64,000 nucleotides of DNA, taken from NCBI RefSeq assembly GCF_900100605.1, contig NZ_FNCN01000003.1, positions 248,001-312,000 of the forward strand. Reading direction: 5' to 3'. The stretch comes from Sinosporangium album (lineage in GTDB: Bacteria; Actinomycetota; Actinomycetes; Streptosporangiales; Streptosporangiaceae). The position numbers and the translations under genes are program-made. Within the stretch, counting starts at the first letter, position 1; each line of letters starts with the position of its first letter. Of this stretch, positions 44,865 to 52,139 are shown one piece after another. The notes beneath the pieces are model-generated. The model searched no databases. It saw only the letters and a program-made list of their open reading frames with translations, and was not told where the DNA came from.

Positions 44865-47612
44865 TCAGAGACCCATCGACTGGGCGTCGTTGCTCTCCGC
44901 GCCGGACGCCTCGGTCACGCCGTTCTTGAGGTGGTAGCGCGCGATGGCCTCGCGCACGACCTCGGGCTTGACCTCGCCGCGCCTGGCGAGCTGGGTCAGC
45001 ACGGCCAGCGTGATCGACGTGGCGTCGACGTGGAAGTGCCGGCGCAGCGCCGACCGGGTGTCGGACAGGCCGAACCCGTCGGTGCCGAGCGAGGTCCAGT
45101 CGCCCGGAACCCACTGGGCGATCTGGTCCGGCACGGCCTTCATGTAGTCGCTCACGGCCACGAACGGGCCGCTCGCCGCCGACAGGGCCGAGGTGACGTA
45201 CGGCACGCGCTGCTCGCTGTCGGGGCTGAGCAGGTTGTGCTCCTCGCAGGCGAGGGCCTCACGCCGCAACTCGGACCACGACGTGGCCGACCAGACGTCC
45301 GCCGAGACGCCCCAGTCCTCGTCCAGCAGGCGCTGCGCCTCCAAGGCCCACGGGCCGGCCACGCCGGAGGCCAGGATGTTGGCCCGAGGGGCGTGGTCGG
45401 ACGTCGCCCGGGCGAACAGGTAGAGCCCCTTGAGCAGGCCCTCCACATCGATGCCCGCCGGCTCGGCCGGCTGCTGGTAGGGCTCGTTGTAGACGGTCAG
45501 GTAGTAGAACACGTCTTCGGGGCTGTCGCCGTACATGCGGCGGATGCCGTCCTTGACGATGTGCGAGATCTCGAACGCCCAGGCCGGGTCGTAGGAGATC
45601 GCCCCGGGGTTCGTCGAGGCGATGAGCGGTGAATGGCCGTCCTCGTGCTGGAGGCCCTCGCCGTTGAGCGTGGTGCGGCCGGCGGTCGCGCCGAGCAGGA
45701 AGCCCCTGCCCATCTGGTCGGCCAGCTGCCACATCTGGTCGCCGGTGCGCTGCCACCCGAACATCGAGTAGAAGATGTAGACCGGGATCATGTGCTCGCC
45801 GTGCGTGGCGTAGGCCGTGCCCGCCGCGAGCACCGAGCCCATCGACCCGGCCTCGCTGATGCCCTCGTGGAGGATCTGCCCTTCGGCGGACTCCTTGTAG
45901 GAGAGCAGGAGCTCCCGGTCCACCGCGTCGTAGGTCTGCCCGTGCGGGGAGTAGATCTTCGCGGTCGGGAACATCGCGTCGAAGCCGAAGGTGCGGGCCT
46001 CGTCGGGGATGATCGGCACGATCCGCGACCCGAGCTCCTTGTCGCGCATCAGGTCCTTGAGCAGGCGCCCGAACGCCATCGTCGTCGCGATGGCCTGCTT
46101 GCCGGAGCCCTTGCGCAGGCCCGCATAGGCGTCGTCGCCGGGGAGCTTGAGCGGCTTGGCGCGCATGACCCGTTTGGGCAGCATGCCGCCGAGCGCCGCC
46201 CGGCGCTCCATCATGTACTGGATCTCCTCGTTGTCCGGCCCCGGGTGGTAGTAGGGGGGCAGGTCGCCTTCGAGATCCTTGTCCGGGATTTCGAGGTAGA
46301 GCCGGTCGCGGAACTCCTTGAGCTCCGCCTTCGACAGCTTCTTCATCTGGTGCGTCGCGTTGCGCGCCTCGAAGTCCTTGCCGAGGGTCCAGCCCTTGAT
46401 GGTCTGGGCGAGGATCACCGTGGGCTGCCCGACGTGCTCGCGGGCGGCCTTGAACGCGGCATAGACCTTGTGGTAGTCATGCCCGCCGCGCGACAGCTTG
46501 CGGATGTCGTCGTCGGTCAGGTGCTCGACCATGCGGCGCAGGCGCGGGTCGTCGCCGAAGAAGTTCTCGCGGATGTAGCCGCCGGACTCGACGCTGTAGG
46601 TCTGGAACTGACCGTCGGGCGTCGTGTTCATCTTGTTGACCAGGACGCCGTCCACGTCGCGCGCGAGCAGCGGGTCCCAGTCGCGGCCCCAGACGACCTT
46701 GATCACGTTCCAGCCCGCGCCGCGGAAGAACGACTCCAGCTCCTGGATGATCTTGCCGTTGCCCCGCACCGGGCCGTCGAGCCGCTGGAGGTTGCAGTTG
46801 ATGACGAAGGTCAGGTTGTCGAGCTCTTCGCGCGCGGCGAGCCCGATGGCGCCGAGCGACTCCGGCTCGTCCATCTCGCCGTCGCCGAGGAAGCACCAGA
46901 CGTGGCTGCGGCTGGTGTCCTTGATCTTGCGGTTGAGCAGGTAGCGGTTGAACCGCGCCTGGTAGATCGCCGAGATCGAGCCGAGGCCCATGGAGACCGT
47001 CGGGAACTCCCAGAAGTCCGGCATCAGACGCGGATGCGGGTAGGACGGGAGGCCGTGGAAGCCGTGGGACAGCTCCTGCCGGAAGGCGTCGAGCTGGGCC
47101 TCGTTCAGGCGCCCTTCCAGGAAGGCGCGGGCGTAGACGCCCGGAGCCGCGTGGCCCTGGAAGTAGACCTGGTCGCCCGACTCGCCGTGGTCCTTGCCGC
47201 GGAAGAAGTGGTTGAAGCCCACCTCGTAGAGCGAGGCGGCCGAGGCGTAGGTCGCGATGTGGCCGCCCACGTTGGTGCGCGCGTTGGCGCGGGTGACCAT
47301 GACGGCGGCGTTCCACCGGATATAGGCGCGAATGCGGCGCTCGACGTATTCATCGCCGGGGAACCACGGCTCGCGCTCGGGTGGGATCGTGTTGATGTAG
47401 TCGGTGCTCCGGAGACCGGGCACACCCACCTGGTGCTCACGCGCTCGCTCCAGCAGGCGCAACATCAGGTATCGGGCGCGTGTCCTTCCCTCCGTCTTGA
47501 CCACGTTGTCAAGAGATTCGAGCCATTCCTGGGTCTCGCTGGGGTCGACATCAGGCAGCTGGCTGGGTAGGCCGTCACTGATGATCGAGAAACGCTGGCG
47601 TCCGGAAGCCAC
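44865..47612 (-). CDS. aceE: Pyruvate dehydrogenase E1 component, homodimeric type
   Basis: About 915-aa thiamine-diphosphate enzyme decarboxylating pyruvate and acetylating the lipoyl E2. Markers: [59 protein letters not shown], the ThDP motif [16 protein letters not shown] and [18 protein letters not shown], and the C-half [21 protein letters not shown] place the start at GTG 47612 (VASGRQRF), which matches streptomycete AceE N-termini and has GGAAGGCGAGA upstream. ATG 47654 would add 14 residues. No E2 or E3 gene is adjacent. Confidence 0.95.
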   Translation of the reverse strand: MASGRQRFSIISDGLPSQLPDVDPSETQEWLESLDNVVKTEGRTRARYLMLRLLERAREHQVGVPGLRSTDYINTIPPEREPWFPGDEYVERRIRAYIRWNAAVMVTRANARTNVGGHIATYASAASLYEVGFNHFFRGKDHGESGDQVYFQGHAAPGVYARAFLEGRLNEAQLDAFRQELSHGFHGLPSYPHPRLMPDFWEFPTVSMGLGSISAIYQARFNRYLLNRKIKDTSRSHVWCFLGDGEMDEPESLGAIGLAAREELDNLTFVINCNLQRLDGPVRGNGKIIQELESFFRGAGWNVIKVVWGRDWDPLLARDVDGVLVNKMNTTPDGQFQTYSVESGGYIRENFFGDDPRLRRMVEHLTDDDIRKLSRGGHDYHKVYAAFKAAREHVGQPTVILAQTIKGWTLGKDFEARNATHQMKKLSKAELKEFRDRLYLEIPDKDLEGDLPPYYHPGPDNEEIQYMMERRAALGGMLPKRVMRAKPLKLPGDDAYAGLRKGSGKQAIATTMAFGRLLKDLMRDKELGSRIVPIIPDEARTFGFDAMFPTAKIYSPHGQTYDAVDRELLLSYKESAEGQILHEGISEAGSMGSVLAAGTAYATHGEHMIPVYIFYSMFGWQRTGDQMWQLADQMGRGFLLGATAGRTTLNGEGLQHEDGHSPLIASTNPGAISYDPAWAFEISHIVKDGIRRMYGDSPEDVFYYLTVYNEPYQQPAEPAGIDVEGLLKGLYLFARATSDHAPRANILASGVAGPWALEAQRLLDEDWGVSADVWSATSWSELRREALACEEHNLLSPDSEQRVPYVTSALSAASGPFVAVSDYMKAVPDQIAQWVPGDWTSLGTDGFGLSDTRSALRRHFHVDATSITLAVLTQLARRGEVKPEVVREAIARYHLKNGVTEASGAESNDAQSMGL

Positions 47613-47783
47613 TGGGTCTCGCCTTCCGAGGATGGTCTTGTGAAGCCTCTTCATCTTGTTGTCTAGGACACTTCCATCCTGGCCGCTCGCTGCGGAAAAC
47701 GCATCTCTACCGCCCGGTAACCGGGAAGTCGGTGCTGGCAGGGACGGGATCGTGGCCTAGACCACCGATGGTAGGACGATTTA

Positions 47784-47797
47784 GGGACAAACGTTAC
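47784..47797. promoter_or_regulatory. 14-bp motif shared with the promoter at 55571
   Basis: GGGACAAACGTTAC lies between the divergent aceE and DUF1918 genes. Its exact reverse complement occurs upstream of the secreted nuclease gene at 55571-55584. The core AACGTT is palindromic. Confidence 0.45.
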
Positions 47798-47870
47798 ATC
47801 GGGGTACCCCTTTTCGGGAGCAGTCAGACGTATGAATCTGGGAAGAGAGGAAGTAACGGGGGGAGACAGC

Positions 47871-48065
47871 ATGTACGCGACCGTGGGGGACCGTCTCCTT
47901 ATGCACGGTAATGCCGTGGGGGAGCCGGACAGGCAAGGCGACATCATCGAGGTGCGCGGAGCGGGGGGAGGGCCGCCCTTCGTGGTGCGGTTCGACGACG
48001 GACACACGGGTTTGGTCTTCCCGGGCCCGGACACGATCGTCGTTCCAGCTCAGCGCAACCCGTAG
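47871..48065 (+). CDS. DUF1918 family small protein
   Basis: 64 aa, small beta-barrel-like family in actinobacteria, function unknown. YATVGDRLLMHGNAVGEPDR, GDIIEVRGAGGGPPFVVRF and DDGHTGLVFPGPDTIV are the family blocks. ATG 47871 has GGGGGGAGA upstream; an earlier ATG at 47832 in frame is not conserved. It diverges from aceE. Confidence 0.88.
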   Translation: MYATVGDRLLMHGNAVGEPDRQGDIIEVRGAGGGPPFVVRFDDGHTGLVFPGPDTIVVPAQRNP

Positions 48066-48071
48066 GGGCAA

Positions 48072-48088
48072 TAGGATCACACGTGTGA
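48072..48088 (+). promoter_or_regulatory. -10-like box and perfect palindrome
   Basis: TAGGAT (48072-48077) runs into the perfect 12-bp palindrome TCACACGTGTGA (48077-48088). A GTG inside the palindrome (48083) opens a 45-codon leaderless frame to 48222. Candidate regulated promoter between DUF1918 and DUF3052. Confidence 0.35.
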
Positions 48089-48340
48089 CATCGCACGGCC
48101 GCCTCGGCGGCGAAACGGCCGGTGGTCGCTGTTCCGCGGCCACCGGGGCGGGGCCGTCGGACGGCTTCTCGGATGGCCGGACCACCGCTGACGACTGTCT
48201 ATTTTGTCTGTTTGATTCATGAGGACTGGGGCTGTCGTCGTGGCGACCGTTGACGACGATGGGTCACAGCGTGTGGACTGTGCCGAAACAAAGGCCCACA
48301 TGGGCACAGTTGAGGGGCCACCCAAGCAGGAGGGATACAC

Positions 48341-48769
48341 GTGAGCGCGACCGCGGGTCAGGCGCAGGACGAGCGTGGCCTGGCCGACCGACTCGGGCTG
48401 AAGCCGGGTCAGGTGGTGCAGGAGATCGGCTGGGACGAGGACGCCGACGAGCAGCTTCGCGATTCGATCGAGGCGCTGACCGGCAGCGAACTGGTCGACG
48501 AGGACTATGACGACGTCGTCGACGTCGTGCTGATGTGGTGGCGCGACGGCGACGGCGATCTGTTCGACGCGTTGAGCGACGCGATGGCCGTCCTCACGGA
48601 CGGGGGACAGATCTGGCTGCTGACGCCCAAGGCGGGCCGAGCGGGCCACGTCGAGCCGAGTGACATCGGGGAGGACGCGACGACGGCCGGGCTGTCTCAG
48701 ACCAGCAGCATCAGCGCCGCCGGCGACTGGTCGGGCACTCGGCTGGTCGCGCCGAAGGCGCGCCGCTGA
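48341..48769 (+). CDS. DUF3052 family protein
   Basis: 142-aa conserved actinobacterial protein, acidic and probably cytoplasmic. GLADRLGLKPGQVVQEIGWD, the acidic DEDYDDVVDVVLMWWRDGDG, GGQIWLLTPKAGRAGHVEPS and DWSGTRLVAP define the family. Start GTG 48341 with AGGAGGGA five bases upstream. Commonly found beside aceE and a redoxin gene, as here. Function not established. Confidence 0.92.
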   Translation: MSATAGQAQDERGLADRLGLKPGQVVQEIGWDEDADEQLRDSIEALTGSELVDEDYDDVVDVVLMWWRDGDGDLFDALSDAMAVLTDGGQIWLLTPKAGRAGHVEPSDIGEDATTAGLSQTSSISAAGDWSGTRLVAPKARR

Positions 48770-49461
48770 ACTCGGGCCCGGCTCCACAGGCCGGACAGTC
48801 GTGTACGGACCGTGACCGGACCGGCCGGGACCTCCGGTCAGCCGGTTCCACACGCGAGGCCGATCGGCCCCGCGGCCCGTTCGCGCGCGTGGCCCATTCG
48901 CGCGCTCGGCACCGAATGCGCGCGGCGCCGAGCGGCGGTCACGAGGCCGGAGCCGGTCGCGGGCGACCTTCGCGACCTTCGGCGATGACGAGATCGTCGG
49001 CCACTATGAGATCGGCCATAGAGGCATAGCCGCCCCTTCGCCGGGCGCTTATGCCGGGACGGAATCATCGCTCGCCGTGCGGCGGGGGCCGCACGGCACG
49101 GGAGCGGGCGCACGGGTGATCGGTCCGCCGGGACCGGTCGGCCGTACGGCGCCCGCCCGAGCTCCTCATGCCGTCTCACAGGCGAACTCGCCTGTCGACC
49201 CCCCCTGTGGCCGGAGGCCCTGTGAACCGGCGGCCGATCGGCCCGGCGTGAACGGGTCGGCCGGGTCGGCCGGGCGCCGGCGGGCCGCTCGGGCGGTGCC
49301 GTACGGGCCGGGGCGCGCTCCGGACGGCCGGACGGGCCGGGGCGCGCTCCGGACGGCCGGACGGGCGCCACGCCCGGGACGGGGCGCACCGGCGACCCGG
49401 GCCGTGATGCGGGAGGATGGTGGCATCCGCCCACGGCGCCCCCTGAAGGGAATCCAGTGAC
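48770..49461. other. Intergenic region, 692 bp, with a 29-bp tandem duplication
   Basis: Between DUF3052 and the redoxin gene. No supported gene; minus-strand frames are Arg/Pro-rich. It holds GCCGTACGGC at 49143, a related GCCGTACGGG at 49300, and an exact 29-bp direct duplication. Confidence 0.5.
49303..49360. repeat. 29-bp exact tandem duplication
   Basis: Unit 49303-49331 (starting ACGGGCCGGGGCG) is repeated exactly at 49332-49360, with a partial third copy (ACGGGC). It is in non-coding DNA 100 bp upstream of the redoxin start. Confidence 0.85.
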
Positions 49462-49917
49462 ATGACCGTTGACGTCGGTTCCGCCGCACCGGAGTTCGAG
49501 CTGATGGATCAGCACGGCACGCCGGTCAGGCTGTCGGACTACCGGGGCAAAAAGGTCGTGCTGGTCTTCTACCCCCTGGCCTTCAGCGGCGTCTGCCACA
49601 GCGAGCTCGGCGCCCTCCGCGACGACCTCCTGCCCACGGCTCCGGATGACGTGCAGGTGCTCACCGTCTCCGTCGACTCGATGTTCGCCCACAGGGCTTG
49701 GGCGGATCAGGAGGGATATCCGTTTCCGCTGCTCTCCGACTTCTGGCCACACGGACAGGTCGCGGCGAAGTACGGTGTGTTCGATGAGACGAAGGGCCTC
49801 GCGCGCCGCGGCACCTTCATCATCGACGGCCAGGGCGTGGTGCGTTGGAAGGTCGTCAAGGCGCTTCCCGACGCCCGCGACATCGCCGACTACCGCAAGG
49901 CGCTCGCCGACATCTAG
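49462..49917 (+). CDS. AhpE-like one-Cys peroxiredoxin (redoxin)
   Basis: 151-aa peroxidase reducing peroxides, cytoplasmic. VGSAAPEFELMDQHG, the peroxidatic Cys in FYPLAFSGVCHSELGALRD with the preceding Pro-x-x-Phe-Ser, and the conserved Arg region are present; ARRGTFIIDGQGVVRW completes the fold. The spacing matches mycobacterial AhpE, which uses mycothiol/mycoredoxin. Start ATG 49462, with GAAGGGAATCC a little upstream. The gene is 692 bp after DUF3052. Confidence 0.92.
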   Translation: MTVDVGSAAPEFELMDQHGTPVRLSDYRGKKVVLVFYPLAFSGVCHSELGALRDDLLPTAPDDVQVLTVSVDSMFAHRAWADQEGYPFPLLSDFWPHGQVAAKYGVFDETKGLARRGTFIIDGQGVVRWKVVKALPDARDIADYRKALADI

Positions 49918-50036
49918 GCAGCGGGCCCATCGGCCGGCGTCACCCCCCGTGCACCGTCTCCCGCCCCGGTGCGCCCACGGGGGCGCAGTCGGCGACATCT
50001 GAATCCGACCCTCATCCCACTCCGATGGAGGCGACG

Positions 50037-50369
50037 ATGCCCTGCTATCGATGCGGGGCCAGGCAGATCGACCCGGCGCGTGGCGCGAGCCCGTGGAAGC
50101 GCGGTGTACGCCACGAGACGCAGGTGCTCGTCTGCCCGGACTGTCAGCAGAGTCACACCGGCGATCTCGATTCCTGCCGTGCGTGCGGCTCCACCGCTCT
50201 CATCTGCAGACTCGGCGAGGTCGAGTGCCGCGGCTGCGGTGCCGTACGGCCGGCGCAGGCCCCCGACCAGCTCGTCACCTCGGGGGCGCCCCCGGGGCTG
50301 TCGGCCGAGGTAGAGGCCGCGCTGAGCCGTGTCCTGGGCCGCGCCGCGGCGCCGCGACCAGGGGACTGA
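50037..50369 (+). CDS. Small zinc-ribbon protein
   Basis: 110 aa with four CxxC-type knuckles: CYRCGARQ, VCPDCQQ, SCRACGS and CRGCGA, enough for two zinc ribbons. The tail is acidic and helical (GLSAEVEAALSRVLGRA). ATG 50037 has GGAGG five bases upstream and starts directly on the first knuckle; ATG 50025 is in frame but less likely. Function unknown; possibly nucleic-acid or protein binding. 119 bp after the redoxin gene. Confidence 0.8.
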   Translation: MPCYRCGARQIDPARGASPWKRGVRHETQVLVCPDCQQSHTGDLDSCRACGSTALICRLGEVECRGCGAVRPAQAPDQLVTSGAPPGLSAEVEAALSRVLGRAAAPRPGD

Positions 50370-50415
50370 CCGCAAGGGGGGATGGGGGCTGATCAAAATG
50401 CCGATCGCCCCCTAT

Positions 50416-50435
50416 ATTGCTCATAATCGAGCAAT
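50416..50435 (+). promoter_or_regulatory. Perfect palindrome overlapping a -10 box, ROK gene promoter
   Basis: ATTGCTCATAATCGAGCAAT: seven-bp perfect arms around six bases. CATAAT at 50422-50427 inside it is a good -10 match. It is 22 bp before the ROK start codon, a textbook repressor position. Confidence 0.6.
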
Positions 50436-50457
50436 CTACCCCGCGGGAGGGTGCTGC

Positions 50458-51474
50458 ATGAGGTCCTTCGTGGTTGCCCTAGATGTCGGTGGCACTTCCA
50501 TGAAGGGCGCTCTTGTCGATCGGGTCGGCACTATCCTGCATACCGAGCGCCGAGCGACGCCCCGACAACACGGGCCCGAAGCCGTGGTCAAGACCATCAG
50601 GGCCTTCATCACCCACCTCACCCGCCTGGGCGACACGCTGCCCACCGGACATCCCGGTGGCGACCGGCGCGGCCCCCTGCGGCCGAAAGCGGGCCGTGAG
50701 CACAGCGGCCTGGCCGGCGTCGGCCTGGTCGTTCCCGGTCTCGTCACACCCACCACCGCCGTCTACGCCGCCAACCTCGGCTGGCGCGACGTCCCCGCCG
50801 AGGAGTTCACCTCGCTCGACGTTCCCGTCATGCTGGGCCACGACGTGCGCACCGGCGGCCTCGCCGAGAGCGTCCTCGGCGCCGGACGGGAATGCACCGA
50901 CTTCCTCTTCCTCCCCATCGGCACCGGCATCGCCGGGGCCATGATCATCGATGGCGAGCCGTACGGCGGCGCCGCCGGCTGGAGCGGTGAGATCGGCCAC
51001 ATCCCCGTCCTCCCCGACGGCGAAACGTGTGCCTGCGGCCAGATCGGCTGCCTGGAGACCTACGCCTCCGCCGCCTCCGTGGGCCGCCGCTACAGCCTGC
51101 GCGCCGCCCGCCCCGGCACCCGGGCAGAACAGGTCGTCTCCCTCGCCCGCTCCGGAGACCCCGTCGCCGTCGCCGTATGGAACGACGCCGTCGAGGCCCT
51201 GTCGCTCGCCCTCGCGAGCTACACCCTCCTCCTCGACCCCGCCGTCATCGTCCTCGGCGGCGGCCTCGCCGAGGCCGGGTCCGCCCTCTCCGACCCCCTC
51301 CGCGAACGCCTCTCCAAGCGCCTCGCCTTCCGCGAGGCCCCCCCGCTCAACTCCGCCGCCCTCGGCGTCAACGCCGGCATGCTCGGCGCCGCCCTCCTCG
51401 GCTGGCACGCCGCCGGCGACCCCGGCATCGGCGGCACCTGGACCGTCCCGCTGTCCCTCCCCCCGGCGCCGTAG
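50458..51474 (+). CDS. ROK family sugar kinase-like protein
   Basis: 338 aa. ROK fold without a DNA-binding domain, so an enzyme (glucokinase/N-acetyl-sugar kinase type) rather than a repressor. ATP motif VALDVGGTSMKGALVD; LVVPGLV; the sugar-binding Glu in SGEIGHIP; zinc motif CACGQIGCLETYASA; VIVLGGGLAEAG. ATG 50458 with GGGAGGG upstream. Its last codons and stop fall inside a copied piece of tRNA-Val, so the natural C-terminus may have been changed by that event (end PLSLPPAP). Substrate not determined. Confidence 0.9.
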   Translation: MRSFVVALDVGGTSMKGALVDRVGTILHTERRATPRQHGPEAVVKTIRAFITHLTRLGDTLPTGHPGGDRRGPLRPKAGREHSGLAGVGLVVPGLVTPTTAVYAANLGWRDVPAEEFTSLDVPVMLGHDVRTGGLAESVLGAGRECTDFLFLPIGTGIAGAMIIDGEPYGGAAGWSGEIGHIPVLPDGETCACGQIGCLETYASAASVGRRYSLRAARPGTRAEQVVSLARSGDPVAVAVWNDAVEALSLALASYTLLLDPAVIVLGGGLAEAGSALSDPLRERLSKRLAFREAPPLNSAALGVNAGMLGAALLGWHAAGDPGIGGTWTVPLSLPPAP

Positions 51475-51497
51475 AGCACTCGCCTTACAAGCGAGGG
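51471..51497 (+). repeat. Partial tRNA-Val copy (att-like duplicate)
   Basis: 27 bases identical to 51590-51616 inside the real tRNA-Val, covering the 3' side of the D arm and the anticodon arm (GTAGAGCACTCGCC...). Weaker matching continues to about 51510 (CACTGG, GAACCC). The copy includes the ROK stop codon TAG. It lacks the acceptor stem and cannot be a working tRNA. Confidence 0.85.
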
Positions 51498-51572
51498 ATC
51501 CCCCACTGGAACCCGCTCACGTTGATGTGCCAGTCGGGGCCTTGGTGCCGTATGGTTGGCTCACGTGCGTCC

Positions 51573-51644
51573 GGGCGCTTAGCTCAGCGGTAGAGCACTC
51601 GCCTTACAAGCGAGGGGTCACTGGTTCGAACCCAGTAGCGCCCA
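51573..51644 (+). tRNA. tRNA-Val(UAC)
   Basis: Complete cloverleaf of 72 nt. The acceptor stem GGGCGCT pairs with AGCGCCC, the discriminator base is A, and CCA is not encoded. The anticodon stem-loop is CTCGC-CTTACAA-GCGAG with anticodon TAC, and the T arm is CTGGTTCGAACCCAG. It reads GUA, a rare codon in GC-rich genomes. A terminator with a U-tract follows. Confidence 0.95.
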
Positions 51645-51653
51645 CACCGGCAG

Positions 51654-51685
51654 GCCCTCACCTCGGAAACGGGTGGGGGCTTTTT
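51654..51685 (+). terminator. Intrinsic terminator after tRNA-Val
   Basis: GCCCTCACC (51654-51662), nine-base loop, GGTGGGGGC (51672-51680), followed by TTTTT. One G-T pair. Classical intrinsic form. Confidence 0.85.
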
Positions 51686-51761
51686 CGTGTGTCCCGGCCC
51701 GGCCCGCGGGGCGGCGCGCGCAGCGCAGGCCGCTTCGCTCGACCTCTCAAGGTCTCGCAGC

Positions 51762-52139
51762 GTGCCGATCAGGACCGTGCAGATTTGGTGCGTCCTCGAC
51801 ACCGAACTTGATCACGGGCTGGCTGAGCGGATGCTGGCGGAGGCCGACGGAAAAGTCATGCTTGCTCTTTCGACCCCGTGCTTCGACTTCTGGCTCCTGC
51901 TTCATCGCGAGGACCACCGTGCTCCGTTCCAGACGGCCGGCGGCGCCGAGAGAGCATCGAAGCGCGTGATGCCGACGTGGAGCAAAGGCGGCACTAAATT
52001 TGCGGACTTCCAGGACGGAGTGGGCGATGCCTGTCGGCGGGCAAGGGCTGCTGATCCCGAGGGGAAGAACTATATGAGGAATCCATCCACGTCGGTGTGG
52101 AGACTCATGCAGTCCATTCGAGAACCCGTCAAGGACTAG
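51762..52139 (+). pseudogene. RloB-like defence protein, N-terminally truncated remnant
   Basis: About 125 codons matching the C-terminal part of RloB-type TOPRIM-fold proteins: VQIWCVLDTELDHGL, then VMLALSTPCFDFWLLLHRED, and a final NYMRNPSTSVWRLMQSI. The usual start, with its GEGKTE-like segment, is missing; in-frame sequence before 51762 is unrelated and begins just after the tRNA terminator. RloB proteins are linked to phage defence and restriction islands. Codon use is AT-richer than in neighbours. The stop overlaps the convergent carbamoyltransferase stop (CTAG). Confidence 0.65.

Noticed and set aside
45633-47570. Plus-strand frame of 645 codons inside aceE
   Set aside because: Antisense shadow of aceE, rich in Val/Leu/Arg/Glu, with no domain.
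48970-49070. Minus-strand short frame reading MADLIVADDLVIAEG
   Set aside because: Only about 26 codons and no ribosome-binding site; looks protein-like by chance or as a remnant too short to call.
50458-51474. ROK protein as a transcriptional repressor (NagC/XylR type)
   Set aside because: No N-terminal helix-turn-helix; the ATP motif begins within a few residues of the start.
51471-51510. A second working tRNA-Val
   Set aside because: Lacks the acceptor stem and the 5' half, and the T arm is broken; only a partial copy.
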